Of a stretch of DNA of 64,000 bases, positions 26,332-35,954 are shown piece after piece. Numbering within the stretch: position 1 is the first letter of the stretch; every line of letters starts with the position of its first letter. Below the pieces are notes generated by a model. The model made no database searches. It was not told the DNA's origin and saw only the letters and a list, made by a program, of their open reading frames with translations. Made by a program: the position numbers and the translations under genes. Source of the stretch: Abditibacteriota bacterium (GTDB taxonomy: Bacteria; Armatimonadota; UBA5829); assembly GCA_017552965.1 (NCBI GenBank), contig JAFZNQ010000003.1, positions 1-64,000 of the forward strand, in the 5' to 3' direction.

Positions 26332-27470
26332 CAGAGCCCATCAGGATCCTCAACGCCGTCGGGCTTATGGCTCCCGGCGGTATTGAAACCTTTATCATGA
26401 ACGTCTACCGGAATATCGACAGAAGCAAGGTCCAGTTTGACTTTTTGTATCACAGAGGGCTCGGAGGCGCTTACGAAGACGAGATACGCTCTTTGGGCGG
26501 CAGGATATACCAAATGCCCGTCCTCAAGAGCGGTGAAAAAACTTATTATTGGAAAATATTCGCCTATATCAGCGAATTAAAAAAGTTCTTCAATAGCCAT
26601 CCCGAATACCACGTTCTTCACGGGCATATGACCAACACGGCTTCCATCTACATGCCTATTGCCATGAAACACGGCAAAGTGACCTGCGCTATAGCTCACA
26701 GCCATTTGAGCCACGCCAGGCCCGGCCTTTCGGGAACCGTGACCAACCTGCTGCAGAAGTCCCTGTCCGGGATATCCACAGATTTCTTTGCGTGTTCCGA
26801 AACAGCTGCAGAATGGATCTTTTCAAAAGAAGACATAGCAGCCGGCAAGGTCAGGATAGTCAAAAACGGCGTTGCCCCCAAAAGGTTCTGCTATGACAGA
26901 GAAAAAGCACTTGAGAAGAAACGCGAGCTTGGGCTCGAAAGCAAAACGGTCATAGGAAACGTAGCCAGATTCAGAGCAGAGAAAAACCACACCTTCCAGA
27001 TAGACGTGCTCGCCGAGTTAGTAAAGACAATGCCTGACACGGTCCTCATGCTGGTGGGAGATGGCGAGCTGCAGGGCGAAATGGAAGATAAGGCCAAAAG
27101 GCTGGGTCTGCAAAACCACGTAAAATTTATGGGGCTGCGGACCGACGTTCCCGACCTGATGCTGGCCATGGACGTTTATTTCCTGCCTTCTCTGTTTGAA
27201 GGGCTTCCGGTCTCGGCTATAGAAGCCCAGGCGGCAGGTCTTCCGGTGGTGACTTCCACCGGTGTTACGCCGGAAACCGATATCACCGGCAACGTCACTT
27301 TTCTTGAGCTGAGTCAGGGCCCGGCCGTCTGGGCAAGTAAGGTCATTGAAGTATGCAAGAGCTTTGAACGGGGTGACATGACGGAGTATATCCGCAAAAA
27401 CGGCTATGACATTACCGAGACTGCGCGCTGGCTCCAGGAGTTTTATATCAAAAAACACAACGGGCAATAG
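26328..27470 (+). CDS. GT4 glycosyltransferase (EpsF-like)
   Basis: 380 residues. 'GLMAPGGIETFIMNVYRNI' is the glycine-rich acceptor loop, 'IGNVARFRAEKNHTFQIDVL' opens the donor domain, and 'PSLFEGLPVSAIEAQAAGLP' is the E-x7-E motif of GT4 retaining transferases. It resembles the EpsF-type enzymes of exopolysaccharide loci. The start overlaps the epimerase stop by 4 nt (ATGA). Donor sugar unknown. Confidence 0.9.
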   Translation: MTEPIRILNAVGLMAPGGIETFIMNVYRNIDRSKVQFDFLYHRGLGGAYEDEIRSLGGRIYQMPVLKSGEKTYYWKIFAYISELKKFFNSHPEYHVLHGHMTNTASIYMPIAMKHGKVTCAIAHSHLSHARPGLSGTVTNLLQKSLSGISTDFFACSETAAEWIFSKEDIAAGKVRIVKNGVAPKRFCYDREKALEKKRELGLESKTVIGNVARFRAEKNHTFQIDVLAELVKTMPDTVLMLVGDGELQGEMEDKAKRLGLQNHVKFMGLRTDVPDLMLAMDVYFLPSLFEGLPVSAIEAQAAGLPVVTSTGVTPETDITGNVTFLELSQGPAVWASKVIEVCKSFERGDMTEYIRKNGYDITETARWLQEFYIKKHNGQ

Positions 27471-27482
27471 TCTTTGCCCGAG

Positions 27483-27504
27483 CCGTTTCCCGGCCGGGAA
27501 ACGG
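27483..27504. repeat. 22-bp perfect palindrome in intergenic gap
   Basis: CCGTTTCCCGG (27483-27493) is followed directly by its reverse complement CCGGGAAACGG (27494-27504) in the 84-bp gap between two glycosyltransferase genes. No T-run follows, so it is not an obvious terminator. It could be a protein site or a transcript hairpin at a gene junction. A second perfect 22-bp palindrome of unrelated sequence lies at 60470-60491. Confidence 0.8.
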
Positions 27505-27560
27505 TGAGTATTTCAAAAGCCGGATCAGTGTTTTGCCGGCATACAACGTAAGTATTGCAA

Positions 27561-28709
27561 ATGAATATATTGTGTATAGCCTTTAAGGATTTTTCCCAGA
27601 AGCATTTCGGCGGCAGCAAAAAGGTGATCTGCGAATGCGCCGCCCTGGAGGAGCTGGGGCACAAAGTTACGCTTATCGGGCGCAACCAAAGCTCTACTGT
27701 CCTTATTGACACCACCGGAAACGAAACCGTATTGTGCGGACATACCCGTTTTCCCGTGGCGGCGCTGCGGCCGTTGGTTGAAAAAAAGAACCAAATGGCC
27801 GATGTCGAAAACTACATCAAGGACAAGAGTTTTGACTTGTGCTACGTGAGATATGATCTCTCCACCGCAGGCTTTATCGGTATGCTGAAGAAGCTGAAAA
27901 ACAGGTGCGGGAAGCTGTACATAGAGATCCCCACCTATCCTTATGACAAAGAATATTCCGGCAGGCTGAACGACTTTCGCCTGAGAATAGACGATTTCTA
28001 CGCCAAACAGCTGAAAAGGTACACAGACAAGATAGTATCATTTTATCAGATACCCGGCGACAGTTTTTACGGAGTTCCTGTACAGGTCGTCCCCAACGGA
28101 TTTGATTTCAGCGAAATAAGTATTGTCAATGCAAAAGACACGTCAGAAGACATACACGTAGCGGCAGTTTCTTCTATGCGTCTTTGGCACGGATACGAAA
28201 GGTTTATCGAAGGGCTTCACGAATATTATTCTCAGGGCGGTACCCGCAATGTATATTTGTATCTGGTGGGCAACGGACGCGAAAAACAAAAATACGAGGC
28301 CCTGACGCAAAAATATGTGCTCCAGAAGCACGTCATTTTCTGCGGTCCCCTGCACGGAGAAGCATTGGATGCTCTGCTGGAAAAGTGCAATCTGGGAGTA
28401 GATTCCCTTGGCCGGCACCGGACCGGCATTTCGGTACTGAGCTCTCTGAAAAGCCGCGAGTACGGAGCAAAGGGCATCCCCATCATCAATTCCTGCAGTA
28501 TAGATATATTGGACGATGATTTCAGATATTTTCTGAAGGTCCCTGCAGACGAAAGCCCCGTAGATATTCAGAGCGTTATCGATTTTTACGACAGCGTATA
28601 TGCCGGCGGAGACAGACAAAAGGTCGCCCGGGAAATACGTCAGTATATTGAAGCCAAAAGCGGGATGACAAGCGTTATGAGGCAAATAGTTTCCGATACT
28701 GCCAATTAG
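27561..28709 (+). CDS. GT-B glycosyltransferase
   Basis: 382 residues from ATG 27561 (MNILCIAFKDFSQ); a TTG at 27555 would add two. 'KHFGGSKKVICECAALEELG' is the acceptor-domain loop, 'LYLVGNGREKQKYEALTQKY' and 'KHVIFCGPLHGEALDALLEK' mark the donor domain. It lacks a crisp E-x7-E motif, so the family (GT4-like) is less certain than for its neighbours. The hydrophobic 'PIINSCSIDIL' segment lies where the acceptor switch usually sits. Weak ribosome binding site. Confidence 0.78.
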   Translation: MNILCIAFKDFSQKHFGGSKKVICECAALEELGHKVTLIGRNQSSTVLIDTTGNETVLCGHTRFPVAALRPLVEKKNQMADVENYIKDKSFDLCYVRYDLSTAGFIGMLKKLKNRCGKLYIEIPTYPYDKEYSGRLNDFRLRIDDFYAKQLKRYTDKIVSFYQIPGDSFYGVPVQVVPNGFDFSEISIVNAKDTSEDIHVAAVSSMRLWHGYERFIEGLHEYYSQGGTRNVYLYLVGNGREKQKYEALTQKYVLQKHVIFCGPLHGEALDALLEKCNLGVDSLGRHRTGISVLSSLKSREYGAKGIPIINSCSIDILDDDFRYFLKVPADESPVDIQSVIDFYDSVYAGGDRQKVAREIRQYIEAKSGMTSVMRQIVSDTAN

Positions 28710-28784
28710 CGGTCTCATGCGGAGATTCGGCGATCCGACAGGTCTCCCGCAGGCAGCCTTGAGCCAAAGAACGGTATTATCATA

Positions 28785-30293
28785 ATGAGTTTTCAACAAA
28801 AGATCAGGTCTGAAAAAAGTATGAAAATCAAATTAAGAAAACCAGCAGCATTTATCCTGTTTGTCGGTGTATTCGCATTGATCAGCAGCGCTGTCTGGCC
28901 TAATATTTATTTTTTGACACTGGCAGCTCTGGCGATTTGGCTAACGGGCGTGATGTATTCTGTGTTCAAAGTCAGCAAACGCTTTTCTTTATTAAGCTTT
29001 AATACAGGCTTTTTTATCTTTATTCTGGGCGGTTATTCCATAGACCTTTTCACCAACTTTAACACCGACTATTTACGGAACTCCAACGTACTTGTCACAG
29101 ACGAAGCCATCAACCATTTAGGGATATGCATGGTCATCTGTATGCTGATCGTCAATTTCACCTATATGCTCCTGGACACTATCCGCCCCGTAGCTTCAGA
29201 GGAGAAATACGAGGCGCCTGATATCCTGCCCAACAATACTATGCGGCTGGTCCTGATGCTGCTGATCATTATAGGCTTTACCTGCAAGCTGCTGCTTTCT
29301 ATAGAGGACTTTGCCATTGTCAGGGCCACGTCATTCAGGATACACGCCAGCACGCTGTCACATTATCCCTATTACGTCACTGCCCTGTCGTCGCTGTTTT
29401 TGGTATCCACCTTTGCCTTCTGGGGCCTGATGCCCGGCAAAAGAGAGACCATCTTCACCTTTATCCTGCTGGGTATCCCCGAGATATTTCAGCTGCTGTC
29501 GGGCGAAAGAGGAGAGCCCATCAGCGTGGTGCTGACGATCCTGTTTTACGTCATGCACCGCAACCGTCTGGGCAACTATGACTTTACCATCAAAAAATCG
29601 GCTGTCATCGTCAGCCTGATCGTGCTTCCGTTTGTTATCTACTCGTTGCAGTTTATCGCCTATGCCAGAAATCACATGACCTATGACAAATCCCTTGGAG
29701 TAGGCATCACCGAGTTCTTTGCTACCCAGGGCGGCTCGGTAAAGATCATCTCAAACGCTTTCGTCATGCGGGACAGGATAGATGCGGCAGCGGGGCATGA
29801 CTTCTTTCTCGGCGAGATCCGGGAGTATCTGAAAAGCAACATCTTTGCCAGGTATCTCGCAGGCACCAGTGTCAGGACGCGCACTGTGGAGGATGCGCTG
29901 AACGGCGACAACTTCCTGCGGTGTTACGGGTATCTGTATTCGCCGGGGACGTACAAAGCCGGCGTGGGAGGCGGCTCAACTTATATTGCGGAGGTGTATC
30001 ATGACGGCGGGTATGTGTTCCTGGTCCTATTCAACATATTTATCGCCTTTGTCATCAGGTCTATCGACAATACTAAGATAGGCAACATCATCCACTTTAC
30101 CATCAGCATGGGCATATTCAAATACATCGCCACGCTTCCCAGGGAGCAGGCCCTGCAGTGGTTTACCGGTACCTTTGCCCTTCAAAATCTGTTGTTCTAT
30201 TTCTTCCTCTACGTTTTTTACGTAAGGCCTAATATGAGGATCTCCGAAAACAGAGATACCCACAACAAAATAAGGATCGGTAAGCAGAGATGA
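28785..30293 (+). CDS. Wzy-type oligosaccharide repeat-unit polymerase, second locus
   Basis: 502 residues with about 12 hydrophobic segments and a large loop between them ('TQGGSVKIISNAFVMRDRID', 'GGGSTYIAEVYHDGG'). The latter stretch, with a neighbouring 'NIFARYLAGTSVRT', matches the pattern of the oligosaccharide repeat-unit polymerase group of Wzy proteins. It is the polymerase of the plus-strand locus. The start is uncertain: ATG 28785 gives 12 residues before MKIKLRKPAAFILF, and ATG 28821 is a good alternative because the first helix follows directly. It overlaps the next gene by 4 nt. Confidence 0.8.
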   Translation: MSFQQKIRSEKSMKIKLRKPAAFILFVGVFALISSAVWPNIYFLTLAALAIWLTGVMYSVFKVSKRFSLLSFNTGFFIFILGGYSIDLFTNFNTDYLRNSNVLVTDEAINHLGICMVICMLIVNFTYMLLDTIRPVASEEKYEAPDILPNNTMRLVLMLLIIIGFTCKLLLSIEDFAIVRATSFRIHASTLSHYPYYVTALSSLFLVSTFAFWGLMPGKRETIFTFILLGIPEIFQLLSGERGEPISVVLTILFYVMHRNRLGNYDFTIKKSAVIVSLIVLPFVIYSLQFIAYARNHMTYDKSLGVGITEFFATQGGSVKIISNAFVMRDRIDAAAGHDFFLGEIREYLKSNIFARYLAGTSVRTRTVEDALNGDNFLRCYGYLYSPGTYKAGVGGGSTYIAEVYHDGGYVFLVLFNIFIAFVIRSIDNTKIGNIIHFTISMGIFKYIATLPREQALQWFTGTFALQNLLFYFFLYVFYVRPNMRISENRDTHNKIRIGKQR

Positions 30294-31435
30294 GGATACT
30301 GGTCATCAGCGTCGGATACCCCTCCGGCCAAAACAAGGCCAGGCTGGTCTTCCTGCAGCGCCTGGTCAACAAATTTGCCGACAAGGGCCACGAGTGTACC
30401 GTTATCGCTCCCGTCCGTTTTATGCGGGAGGACAAAAACCTGGACCTTACGGAGCTGCAGCCCACCGAAAACGGAAATCAGGTCCGGGTCTTTTTCCCCC
30501 GTTATATCGGCGGATGGATGGACAAAAAGAGTCCGCTTGACGCAGTATACAAGCTCACGGTCCGGGCCTACGCAAACGCCGCCCTGCAGGTGATCCGCAA
30601 AAACAACATTGAGTTTGACTGTGTGTACGCTCACTTTACAGGCTTTGCATCCTTGTGCGCTGTCAGTATCGGTAAGGCCTTCGGCGTGCCCGTATTTGCC
30701 GCTGCAGGCGAGAGCAAATTTGTCAGCCTGGAGGGGTATAACAGGGCGGAGACAGTCAAAGCGTTGAACCGTATGAGCGGCATTATCTCCGTTTCCGCCT
30801 ACAACAAACAGATACTTCTGGAAAACGGGGTCCTGGACGACGACAGTATCATCACGCTGCCCAACGGCGCCGACGAGAAGCGCTTTTATCCCAGGGATAA
30901 GGCGGCCTCCAGAGAAGCGTTGGGTTTGCCCGGGGATGCGTTTATAGCTGCCTTCGTCGGGCATTTTATAGAACGCAAGGGGCCCTTGCGCCTGCTCTCT
31001 GCCGCCGAAGGCACAGGCGTAAAGCTGGCTTTTGCGGGGAAAGGTCCTCAAACGCCCGAGGGCGACAGCGTAGTATATTGCGGACCGGTAGCTCCAGAGC
31101 AGATGCCGGAGTTTCTCAGCGCCGCAGACGTATTTGTCCTGCCGACCCTGACCGAAGGCTGCTGCAATGCCATTGTGGAGTCCATATGCTGTGAAATACC
31201 TGTCATTTCCTCGGACAGGCCCTTCAATTACGACGTTTTGGATCCTGAGTGCTCTATAATGGTCGATCCGGAAAACGTGGAAGCGCTGCGCGAGGCCATA
31301 CTCCGGATCAAGAACGAGCCGGACCTTTATAAGCGCCTGCGGGATGGGACGCGGCAAAAGAAAAGGGTCTTGTCCCTTGATTACCGCGCAGACGCGATCC
31401 TTTCCTGGATCGGGAAGCGTATCAGGCAGAATTAA
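30290..31435 (+). CDS. GT4 glycosyltransferase
   Basis: 381 residues. 'ILVISVGYPSGQNKARLVFL' starts the acceptor domain, 'FIAAFVGHFIERKGPLRLL' the donor domain, and 'PTLTEGCCNAIVESICCEIP' the donor-binding E-x7-E motif. The start overlaps the polymerase gene by 4 nt (ATGA). In this class the last acceptor-region residues 'DRPFNYDVL' contact the substrate. Donor unknown. Confidence 0.88.
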   Translation: MRILVISVGYPSGQNKARLVFLQRLVNKFADKGHECTVIAPVRFMREDKNLDLTELQPTENGNQVRVFFPRYIGGWMDKKSPLDAVYKLTVRAYANAALQVIRKNNIEFDCVYAHFTGFASLCAVSIGKAFGVPVFAAAGESKFVSLEGYNRAETVKALNRMSGIISVSAYNKQILLENGVLDDDSIITLPNGADEKRFYPRDKAASREALGLPGDAFIAAFVGHFIERKGPLRLLSAAEGTGVKLAFAGKGPQTPEGDSVVYCGPVAPEQMPEFLSAADVFVLPTLTEGCCNAIVESICCEIPVISSDRPFNYDVLDPECSIMVDPENVEALREAILRIKNEPDLYKRLRDGTRQKKRVLSLDYRADAILSWIGKRIRQN

Positions 31436-31453
31436 TTGCGGGAACAGTATCAC

Positions 31454-32527
31454 ATGAAAATCGGTATCTTAACACACTACAACGTCTCAAGCCACGGAGC
31501 GCTGCTTCAGATGTACGCCCTGCAGCAAACGCTGAAAAGCCTTGGGCATGAGGTTTTTATCCTGAGCTACAACCGCAATCTGGATTTTATCGACGAAGAG
31601 ACCAGAAAACGCTTCAGCGCCAATCTGCGAAACCTGCCCTATTATCTCAGGGATTACACCAAGAAAAACGGCTTTTCCTCGTTGATCTTTCAGTACAAAA
31701 AGCAGCGGGTATTGTCGGAATTCAGGCAGGCGAACTTCCACGTCATACCTTATACCGAATCCGGCGGGCTTGACTGCGTCGTGGTAGGCGCAGACGAGGT
31801 ATTCAGCCTGGAAAACGGCATCAATATCATGATGTACGGCCACTGCATCACCTCCAAGAGGATCATCTCCTACGCGCCCAGCTTCGGACAGACGGATATG
31901 GACCGCATAGAGCGCTTTGGCTGCAAGGCCGTCATCAAAGCCGGATTGGAGACCTTTGACAGCCTGTCGGTGCGGGACGAAGGCTCGCAAAATGTGGTGG
32001 AGACTCTGACAGGCCGCAGACCGCCTGTGGTATGCGACCCAGCGCTGCTGTATGACTTCGGCTCGAGGCCCAATAAGCGAAAGGACTATATAGTCGTATA
32101 TTCCTATCAGTCCAATTTCGACAGCCCCGACAGAATAAAGGCCATTCGGGAGTATGCCCGGAAACGCGGCTGCGAATTGTGGTCCGTAGGCGTCAGCTTC
32201 AAGTGGTGCCACAGGAAGATCAATTGCGATCCGCTTCAGATGATAGACGTCTTCAGAGATGCCAGCGCGATAATAACCGACACGTTTCACGGGACTATCA
32301 CGTCATTTATAGCGAGAACGCCGGCAGCGGTCTTTGTCAGAGAAAACAATTGCGTCAAGCTGGATCATTTGCTTCGGTCCATAGGCATGGAGAGCAGAAA
32401 GGTTTGGGAGAACTCTCAGCTGGAAGCCGTGTTGTCAGAGGAAGAGTCCTTTGCCGATATCGAGGCGAAGGTCCTGGAGCTGAGAGCGCGCAGCATGAAC
32501 TATCTGACAGAGGCATTGAGAGGATAG
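31454..32527 (+). CDS. Polysaccharide pyruvyl transferase-family protein
   Basis: 357 residues from ATG 31454 (MKIGILTHYNVSSHGALLQM). The family (PF04230) has two Rossmann-like halves; here 'NVSSHGALLQMYALQQTLKS' begins the first, and 'AIITDTFHGTITSFIARTP' the C-terminal motif typical of CsaB-like ketal pyruvyltransferases. It probably transfers pyruvate from phosphoenolpyruvate to a sugar, giving a negatively charged ketal. 'DTFHGTI' is the conserved site region. It is followed 8 bp later by an FrhB-like gene, a pairing seen in other capsule loci. GGGAAC is the nearest ribosome binding site. Confidence 0.85.
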   Translation: MKIGILTHYNVSSHGALLQMYALQQTLKSLGHEVFILSYNRNLDFIDEETRKRFSANLRNLPYYLRDYTKKNGFSSLIFQYKKQRVLSEFRQANFHVIPYTESGGLDCVVVGADEVFSLENGINIMMYGHCITSKRIISYAPSFGQTDMDRIERFGCKAVIKAGLETFDSLSVRDEGSQNVVETLTGRRPPVVCDPALLYDFGSRPNKRKDYIVVYSYQSNFDSPDRIKAIREYARKRGCELWSVGVSFKWCHRKINCDPLQMIDVFRDASAIITDTFHGTITSFIARTPAAVFVRENNCVKLDHLLRSIGMESRKVWENSQLEAVLSEEESFADIEAKVLELRARSMNYLTEALRG

Positions 32528-32535
32528 CAGCGCTT

Positions 32536-33735
32536 ATGGATACTTACCTGGTAACTAAAGACAAGGCCTGTTGCTGCGGCTGCGGGGCATGCTCCGCTGC
32601 ATGTCCGACACACAGCATAACCTTTGAAGCAGACTCCCTGGGTTTTTCTTTTCCTGTCGTTGACCAAGAGACCTGTGTGCACTGCAATAAATGCATAGAT
32701 GTTTGCCAATATCATCACGAGCTCCGGACGAATAACGCCTCGGGGACCTTCGTGGCCAAAACAAAAGACAGCGATACTATAGACAACAGCAGCTCCGGCG
32801 GGCTGTTCACCGAGCTCGCGAAGGAAGTACTGAGCAAAAACGGCATAGTGTATGGCGCAGCCTTTGATCATGCCCTTCGGGTGTCGCATATCCGGGCCGT
32901 ATCCGAAAAAGAGCTGCCGCTACTGCAAAAATCCAAATACGTCCAGAGCGATACCGAAGGCGTTTTTACTCAGGTAAAAAACGATCTTATCGCCGGGCGG
33001 ACTGTTCTGTTCTCGGGAACGCCTTGTCAGGTGGCCGGGCTTCGCTGTTTTTTGGGCAAAGCTTATGACCGGCTGATCTGCGCAGACGTTGCCTGTCACG
33101 GAGCCCCCGGTCCGAAAGACTTTGAGATATGTAAAAAATACATAGAGAAAAAGTATGGAGGCGAGCTGCTCCGATTTGATTTCAGGACCAAAAAACGAGG
33201 CTGGACTCACATGTGTTCCTTCGTGATCAGAGACGGCTCCGGCAGGGTCGGGACGCATATAGTCAAGCCTTACGATTTGCCGTATTATTATTTCTTCCTG
33301 CATGGCAGGAATTTTCGGGAAAGCTGCTACAGCTGCCCTTACGCCTCCCTGTCGAGGACGGGCGACATCACCCTGGCCGACTGCTGGAACGTGGAAAGCC
33401 TGCAATTAAGCTTTGATACTACCCGGGGCGTTTCTCTGGCGCTGGTAAATACAGAGCAGGGAATGAGCCTGTGGAACGACGTTGCAAAGCGGCTGGAAAC
33501 AGCCGGCGTTCCAAGCGATTTTCCTGCCGCAAGCAATCAGCCTTTCAGGGCGCCTTGCAGAATGCCGGACAATCGCGAGGCTCTCCTGAGAGGAGTGATG
33601 GAAAACGGATACAGGGATACAGGCAGCTATCTGTCAGCGAAGGAAAAGATCAGGGAACTGGTCAAAGGAGCGATCCCACCGAGGATAAAATCAATGCTCC
33701 GCAAGGTTGCTGCGGGAAAGAAACCCTGCAGCTGA
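32536..33735 (+). CDS. FrhB-like Fe-S flavoprotein (coenzyme F420 hydrogenase beta-type)
   Basis: 399 residues. The N-terminus holds two 4Fe-4S ferredoxin motifs: C13-x2-C16-x2-C19-x3-C23 ('CCGCGACSAACP') and 'CVHCNKCIDVC'. The remaining part is the FrhB/FdhB C-terminal domain: 'FSGTPCQVAGLRCFL', 'CHGAPGP', 'SCYSCPYASLSRTGDITLAD' and 'FRTKKRGW'. In polysaccharide loci this family usually sits directly beside a pyruvyltransferase gene, as here, and is thought to support a redox step of unknown nature. The start at 32536 is 8 bp after the pyruvyltransferase stop. Metal-ligand cysteines are all intact. Confidence 0.87.
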   Translation: MDTYLVTKDKACCCGCGACSAACPTHSITFEADSLGFSFPVVDQETCVHCNKCIDVCQYHHELRTNNASGTFVAKTKDSDTIDNSSSGGLFTELAKEVLSKNGIVYGAAFDHALRVSHIRAVSEKELPLLQKSKYVQSDTEGVFTQVKNDLIAGRTVLFSGTPCQVAGLRCFLGKAYDRLICADVACHGAPGPKDFEICKKYIEKKYGGELLRFDFRTKKRGWTHMCSFVIRDGSGRVGTHIVKPYDLPYYYFFLHGRNFRESCYSCPYASLSRTGDITLADCWNVESLQLSFDTTRGVSLALVNTEQGMSLWNDVAKRLETAGVPSDFPAASNQPFRAPCRMPDNREALLRGVMENGYRDTGSYLSAKEKIRELVKGAIPPRIKSMLRKVAAGKKPCS

Positions 33736-33810
33736 GGAACAAGGCCTGGCCCCCGGTGAGCGGCGCGCTCAGGCGTATATCAAACACATTTTTACCAAAG
33801 AAGCGAAAAT

Positions 33811-34710
33811 ATGGAAAACATTTTCAGGTTTGCTGCGAAAGAGGCTGTTTGGCATGAACTGCTGAACTGGATGCCTGATGAGCCCTACGTAAAGTTTCTT
33901 TACTGGGCTTTTATGAAGAAGAAATTGGATCTCGAGGATCCCAAGACCTACAACGAGAAGCTGCAGTGGCTGAAGCTCTACGACCGAAATCCGGAATACA
34001 CCAAGCTGGTAGACAAATATGAGGCCAAGCTGTATGTGGCAAGCCGGATCGGAGAGGAGTATATCATCCCTTCTTATGGCATTTGGAACAGCCCCGAGGA
34101 GATAGATTTCGACAAGCTGCCCGATCGTTTTGTCCTGAAGACCACTCATGACTCCGGCGGGATCAAGATCATCAACAAGGCTGAGGGCTTTGACCGCAAC
34201 GCTATCAATGCATTTTTTGCCAAGCGGCTGAAGCAGAGCACTTACAAAAAGCAACGAGAGTGGCCGTATAAAAACGTCAAGCCCCGCATTCTGGCGGAGC
34301 AGTATATGGAAGATGAAAAAACAGGGGAGCTGAGAGACTACAAGTTTTTCTGTTTCAACGGTGAGGTCAAAGCTCTGTTCATAGCCACGGACCGGCAGAG
34401 CAAGGACAGGCCCACGGCTTTTGACTTTTTTGATACCGATTACAATTGGCTGGACGTTCGTCACGGACACCCCAACGCTCCGCGCAAGCCCGACAAGCCC
34501 GAGACCTTTGACAAGATGCTCGAGCTCGCCGGCATACTGTCTGAAGGGCTGGTGCACGTCCGCGTAGATCTTTATGAGATCAACGGCAAGGTCTATTTCG
34601 GAGAAATGACCTTCTTCCATCACGGCGGGATCGTGCCCTTCGACCCGGAGGAATGGGATCTGAAGTTCGGCCAGTGGCTCACCTTGCCGGCAAAGCCCAC
34701 GAAAGCCTGA
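33811..34710 (+). CDS. TupA-like ATP-grasp protein
   Basis: 299 residues. The TupA-like ATP-grasp family (PF14305) is recognised by 'DPKTYNEKLQWLKLYDRNPE' near the N-terminus, 'FVLKTTHDSGGIKIINK', 'LAEQYMEDE', 'DYKFFCFNGEVKALFIATDR' and 'FGEMTFFHHGG'. ATP-grasp enzymes ligate a carboxylate to a nucleophile through an acyl-phosphate; in teichuronic/capsule loci TupA-like proteins are associated with surface-polymer assembly, but their reaction is not established. It lies between the FrhB-like gene and a CapA-like gene, each within 80 bp. Confidence 0.85.
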   Translation: MENIFRFAAKEAVWHELLNWMPDEPYVKFLYWAFMKKKLDLEDPKTYNEKLQWLKLYDRNPEYTKLVDKYEAKLYVASRIGEEYIIPSYGIWNSPEEIDFDKLPDRFVLKTTHDSGGIKIINKAEGFDRNAINAFFAKRLKQSTYKKQREWPYKNVKPRILAEQYMEDEKTGELRDYKFFCFNGEVKALFIATDRQSKDRPTAFDFFDTDYNWLDVRHGHPNAPRKPDKPETFDKMLELAGILSEGLVHVRVDLYEINGKVYFGEMTFFHHGGIVPFDPEEWDLKFGQWLTLPAKPTKA

Positions 34711-34738
34711 GAATTGTGATCAGACAAAGGACACAGTC

Positions 34739-35890
34739 ATGTATTTTTTAATAGGCGCCGATACAGTCCCCACGGAGGCCAACGAACGCTCATTCGCCGA
34801 AGGCGATGTGAAGTCTGTTGTCGGTGATGAAATATGGGACCTGCTGCAAAACGCAGAGTATAGGATAGTCAATATCGAAGCGCCAGTTACCGACGCCGTT
34901 GCTCCCATTGCAAAGTGCGGACCCAATCTGCGCATCCCAAGCAATTGCGCAAAAGGATTTGCCGCCATGCATATCGATCTGGCTGCGCTGGCCAACAACC
35001 ATATCATGGATCAGGGAGCGGTCGGGCTGGCCGAGACCTGCCGGGCACTCAAAGAAGCGGGCATAAACTATATGGGCGTGGGGCAAGACTCCGCTTCCGC
35101 AAGGCTTCCTCACATCTTCAGCTTCAATGGTAAGAAGGTCGGTGTGCTGAATTGCGTAGAGCATGAGTTTTCCGTGGCAGAAAGCGATTTGCCCGGAGCA
35201 AACCCCTTTGACCCTTTGGAGACGCCGGACGACGTTGCCGGGCTCAAAGCGCAATGCGATTTCGTCATAGTCCTGTACCACGGCGGCGGAGAGCAGTATC
35301 GCTACCCCTCTCCGCAGCTGAGGGTCATTTGCAGAAAGCTGGCGGACAAAGGCGCTGATCTGGTAGTGTGCCAGCATTCACATTGCATCGGCTGTGAGGA
35401 ATTATACAACGGTTCCCGCATCATCTACGGTCAGGGCAACTTTTTGTTTGCGCTCAGAGACAATGACTACTGGAACTCCGGGCTGCTGATCAGGGTAAAC
35501 GAGGACCTAAGCGTGACCTATATCCCGGCTGTCAGAGACGGCATCGGCGTCAGAATGGCGCGGGGAGCGGAAGCGGATGAGATCATGGCAGGCTTTCATC
35601 GCAGAAGCGCCGAGATCAAAAACGATGACTTTGTGCAGAATGCCTATGACGAATATGCGCGGAAAAGACTGCCCTTTTATCTCGGCGCCTGCTATCCGGC
35701 CAAAGGCTTTTTTGCCAGAGTGTTGAACAAGCTCCTTGGCGGCGGATATCAGAGCCGGGTGCTGAATAAGGTTTTCGGGCGGCCCGAGCTCATGCGGCTC
35801 TATAACTACATATATTGCGAAGCCCACCGGGAGCTGTTCGTTCGGGGTCTGAAGGATCGGGCGGAGGACCATCGGGATCGGCGCAAATGA
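34739..35890 (+). CDS. CapA-family (poly-gamma-glutamate capsule-type) metallophosphatase-like protein
   Basis: 383 residues. 'LIGADTVPTEANERSFAEGD' begins the CapA domain (PF09587), 'ALANNHIMDQGAVGL' is the NNH metal site, 'VLYHGGGEQYRYPS' and 'VVCQHSHCIGCEE' supply further metal histidines, and 'YGQGNFLF' closes the core. The last hundred residues are variable. CapA proteins act in poly-gamma-glutamate synthesis or as calcineurin-like phosphatases on surface polymers; here no PgsB/C genes are present, so a capsule-modifying role is more likely. It lacks a signal peptide. AAAGGACACAGTC precedes the ATG. Confidence 0.85.
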   Translation: MYFLIGADTVPTEANERSFAEGDVKSVVGDEIWDLLQNAEYRIVNIEAPVTDAVAPIAKCGPNLRIPSNCAKGFAAMHIDLAALANNHIMDQGAVGLAETCRALKEAGINYMGVGQDSASARLPHIFSFNGKKVGVLNCVEHEFSVAESDLPGANPFDPLETPDDVAGLKAQCDFVIVLYHGGGEQYRYPSPQLRVICRKLADKGADLVVCQHSHCIGCEELYNGSRIIYGQGNFLFALRDNDYWNSGLLIRVNEDLSVTYIPAVRDGIGVRMARGAEADEIMAGFHRRSAEIKNDDFVQNAYDEYARKRLPFYLGACYPAKGFFARVLNKLLGGGYQSRVLNKVFGRPELMRLYNYIYCEAHRELFVRGLKDRAEDHRDRRK

Positions 35891-35954
35891 TCTCGTTACT
35901 GAATGGCCGGCTGGCCCTGCCGACGAAAAAGACCACGCAAAGGAGATAAAGAGA

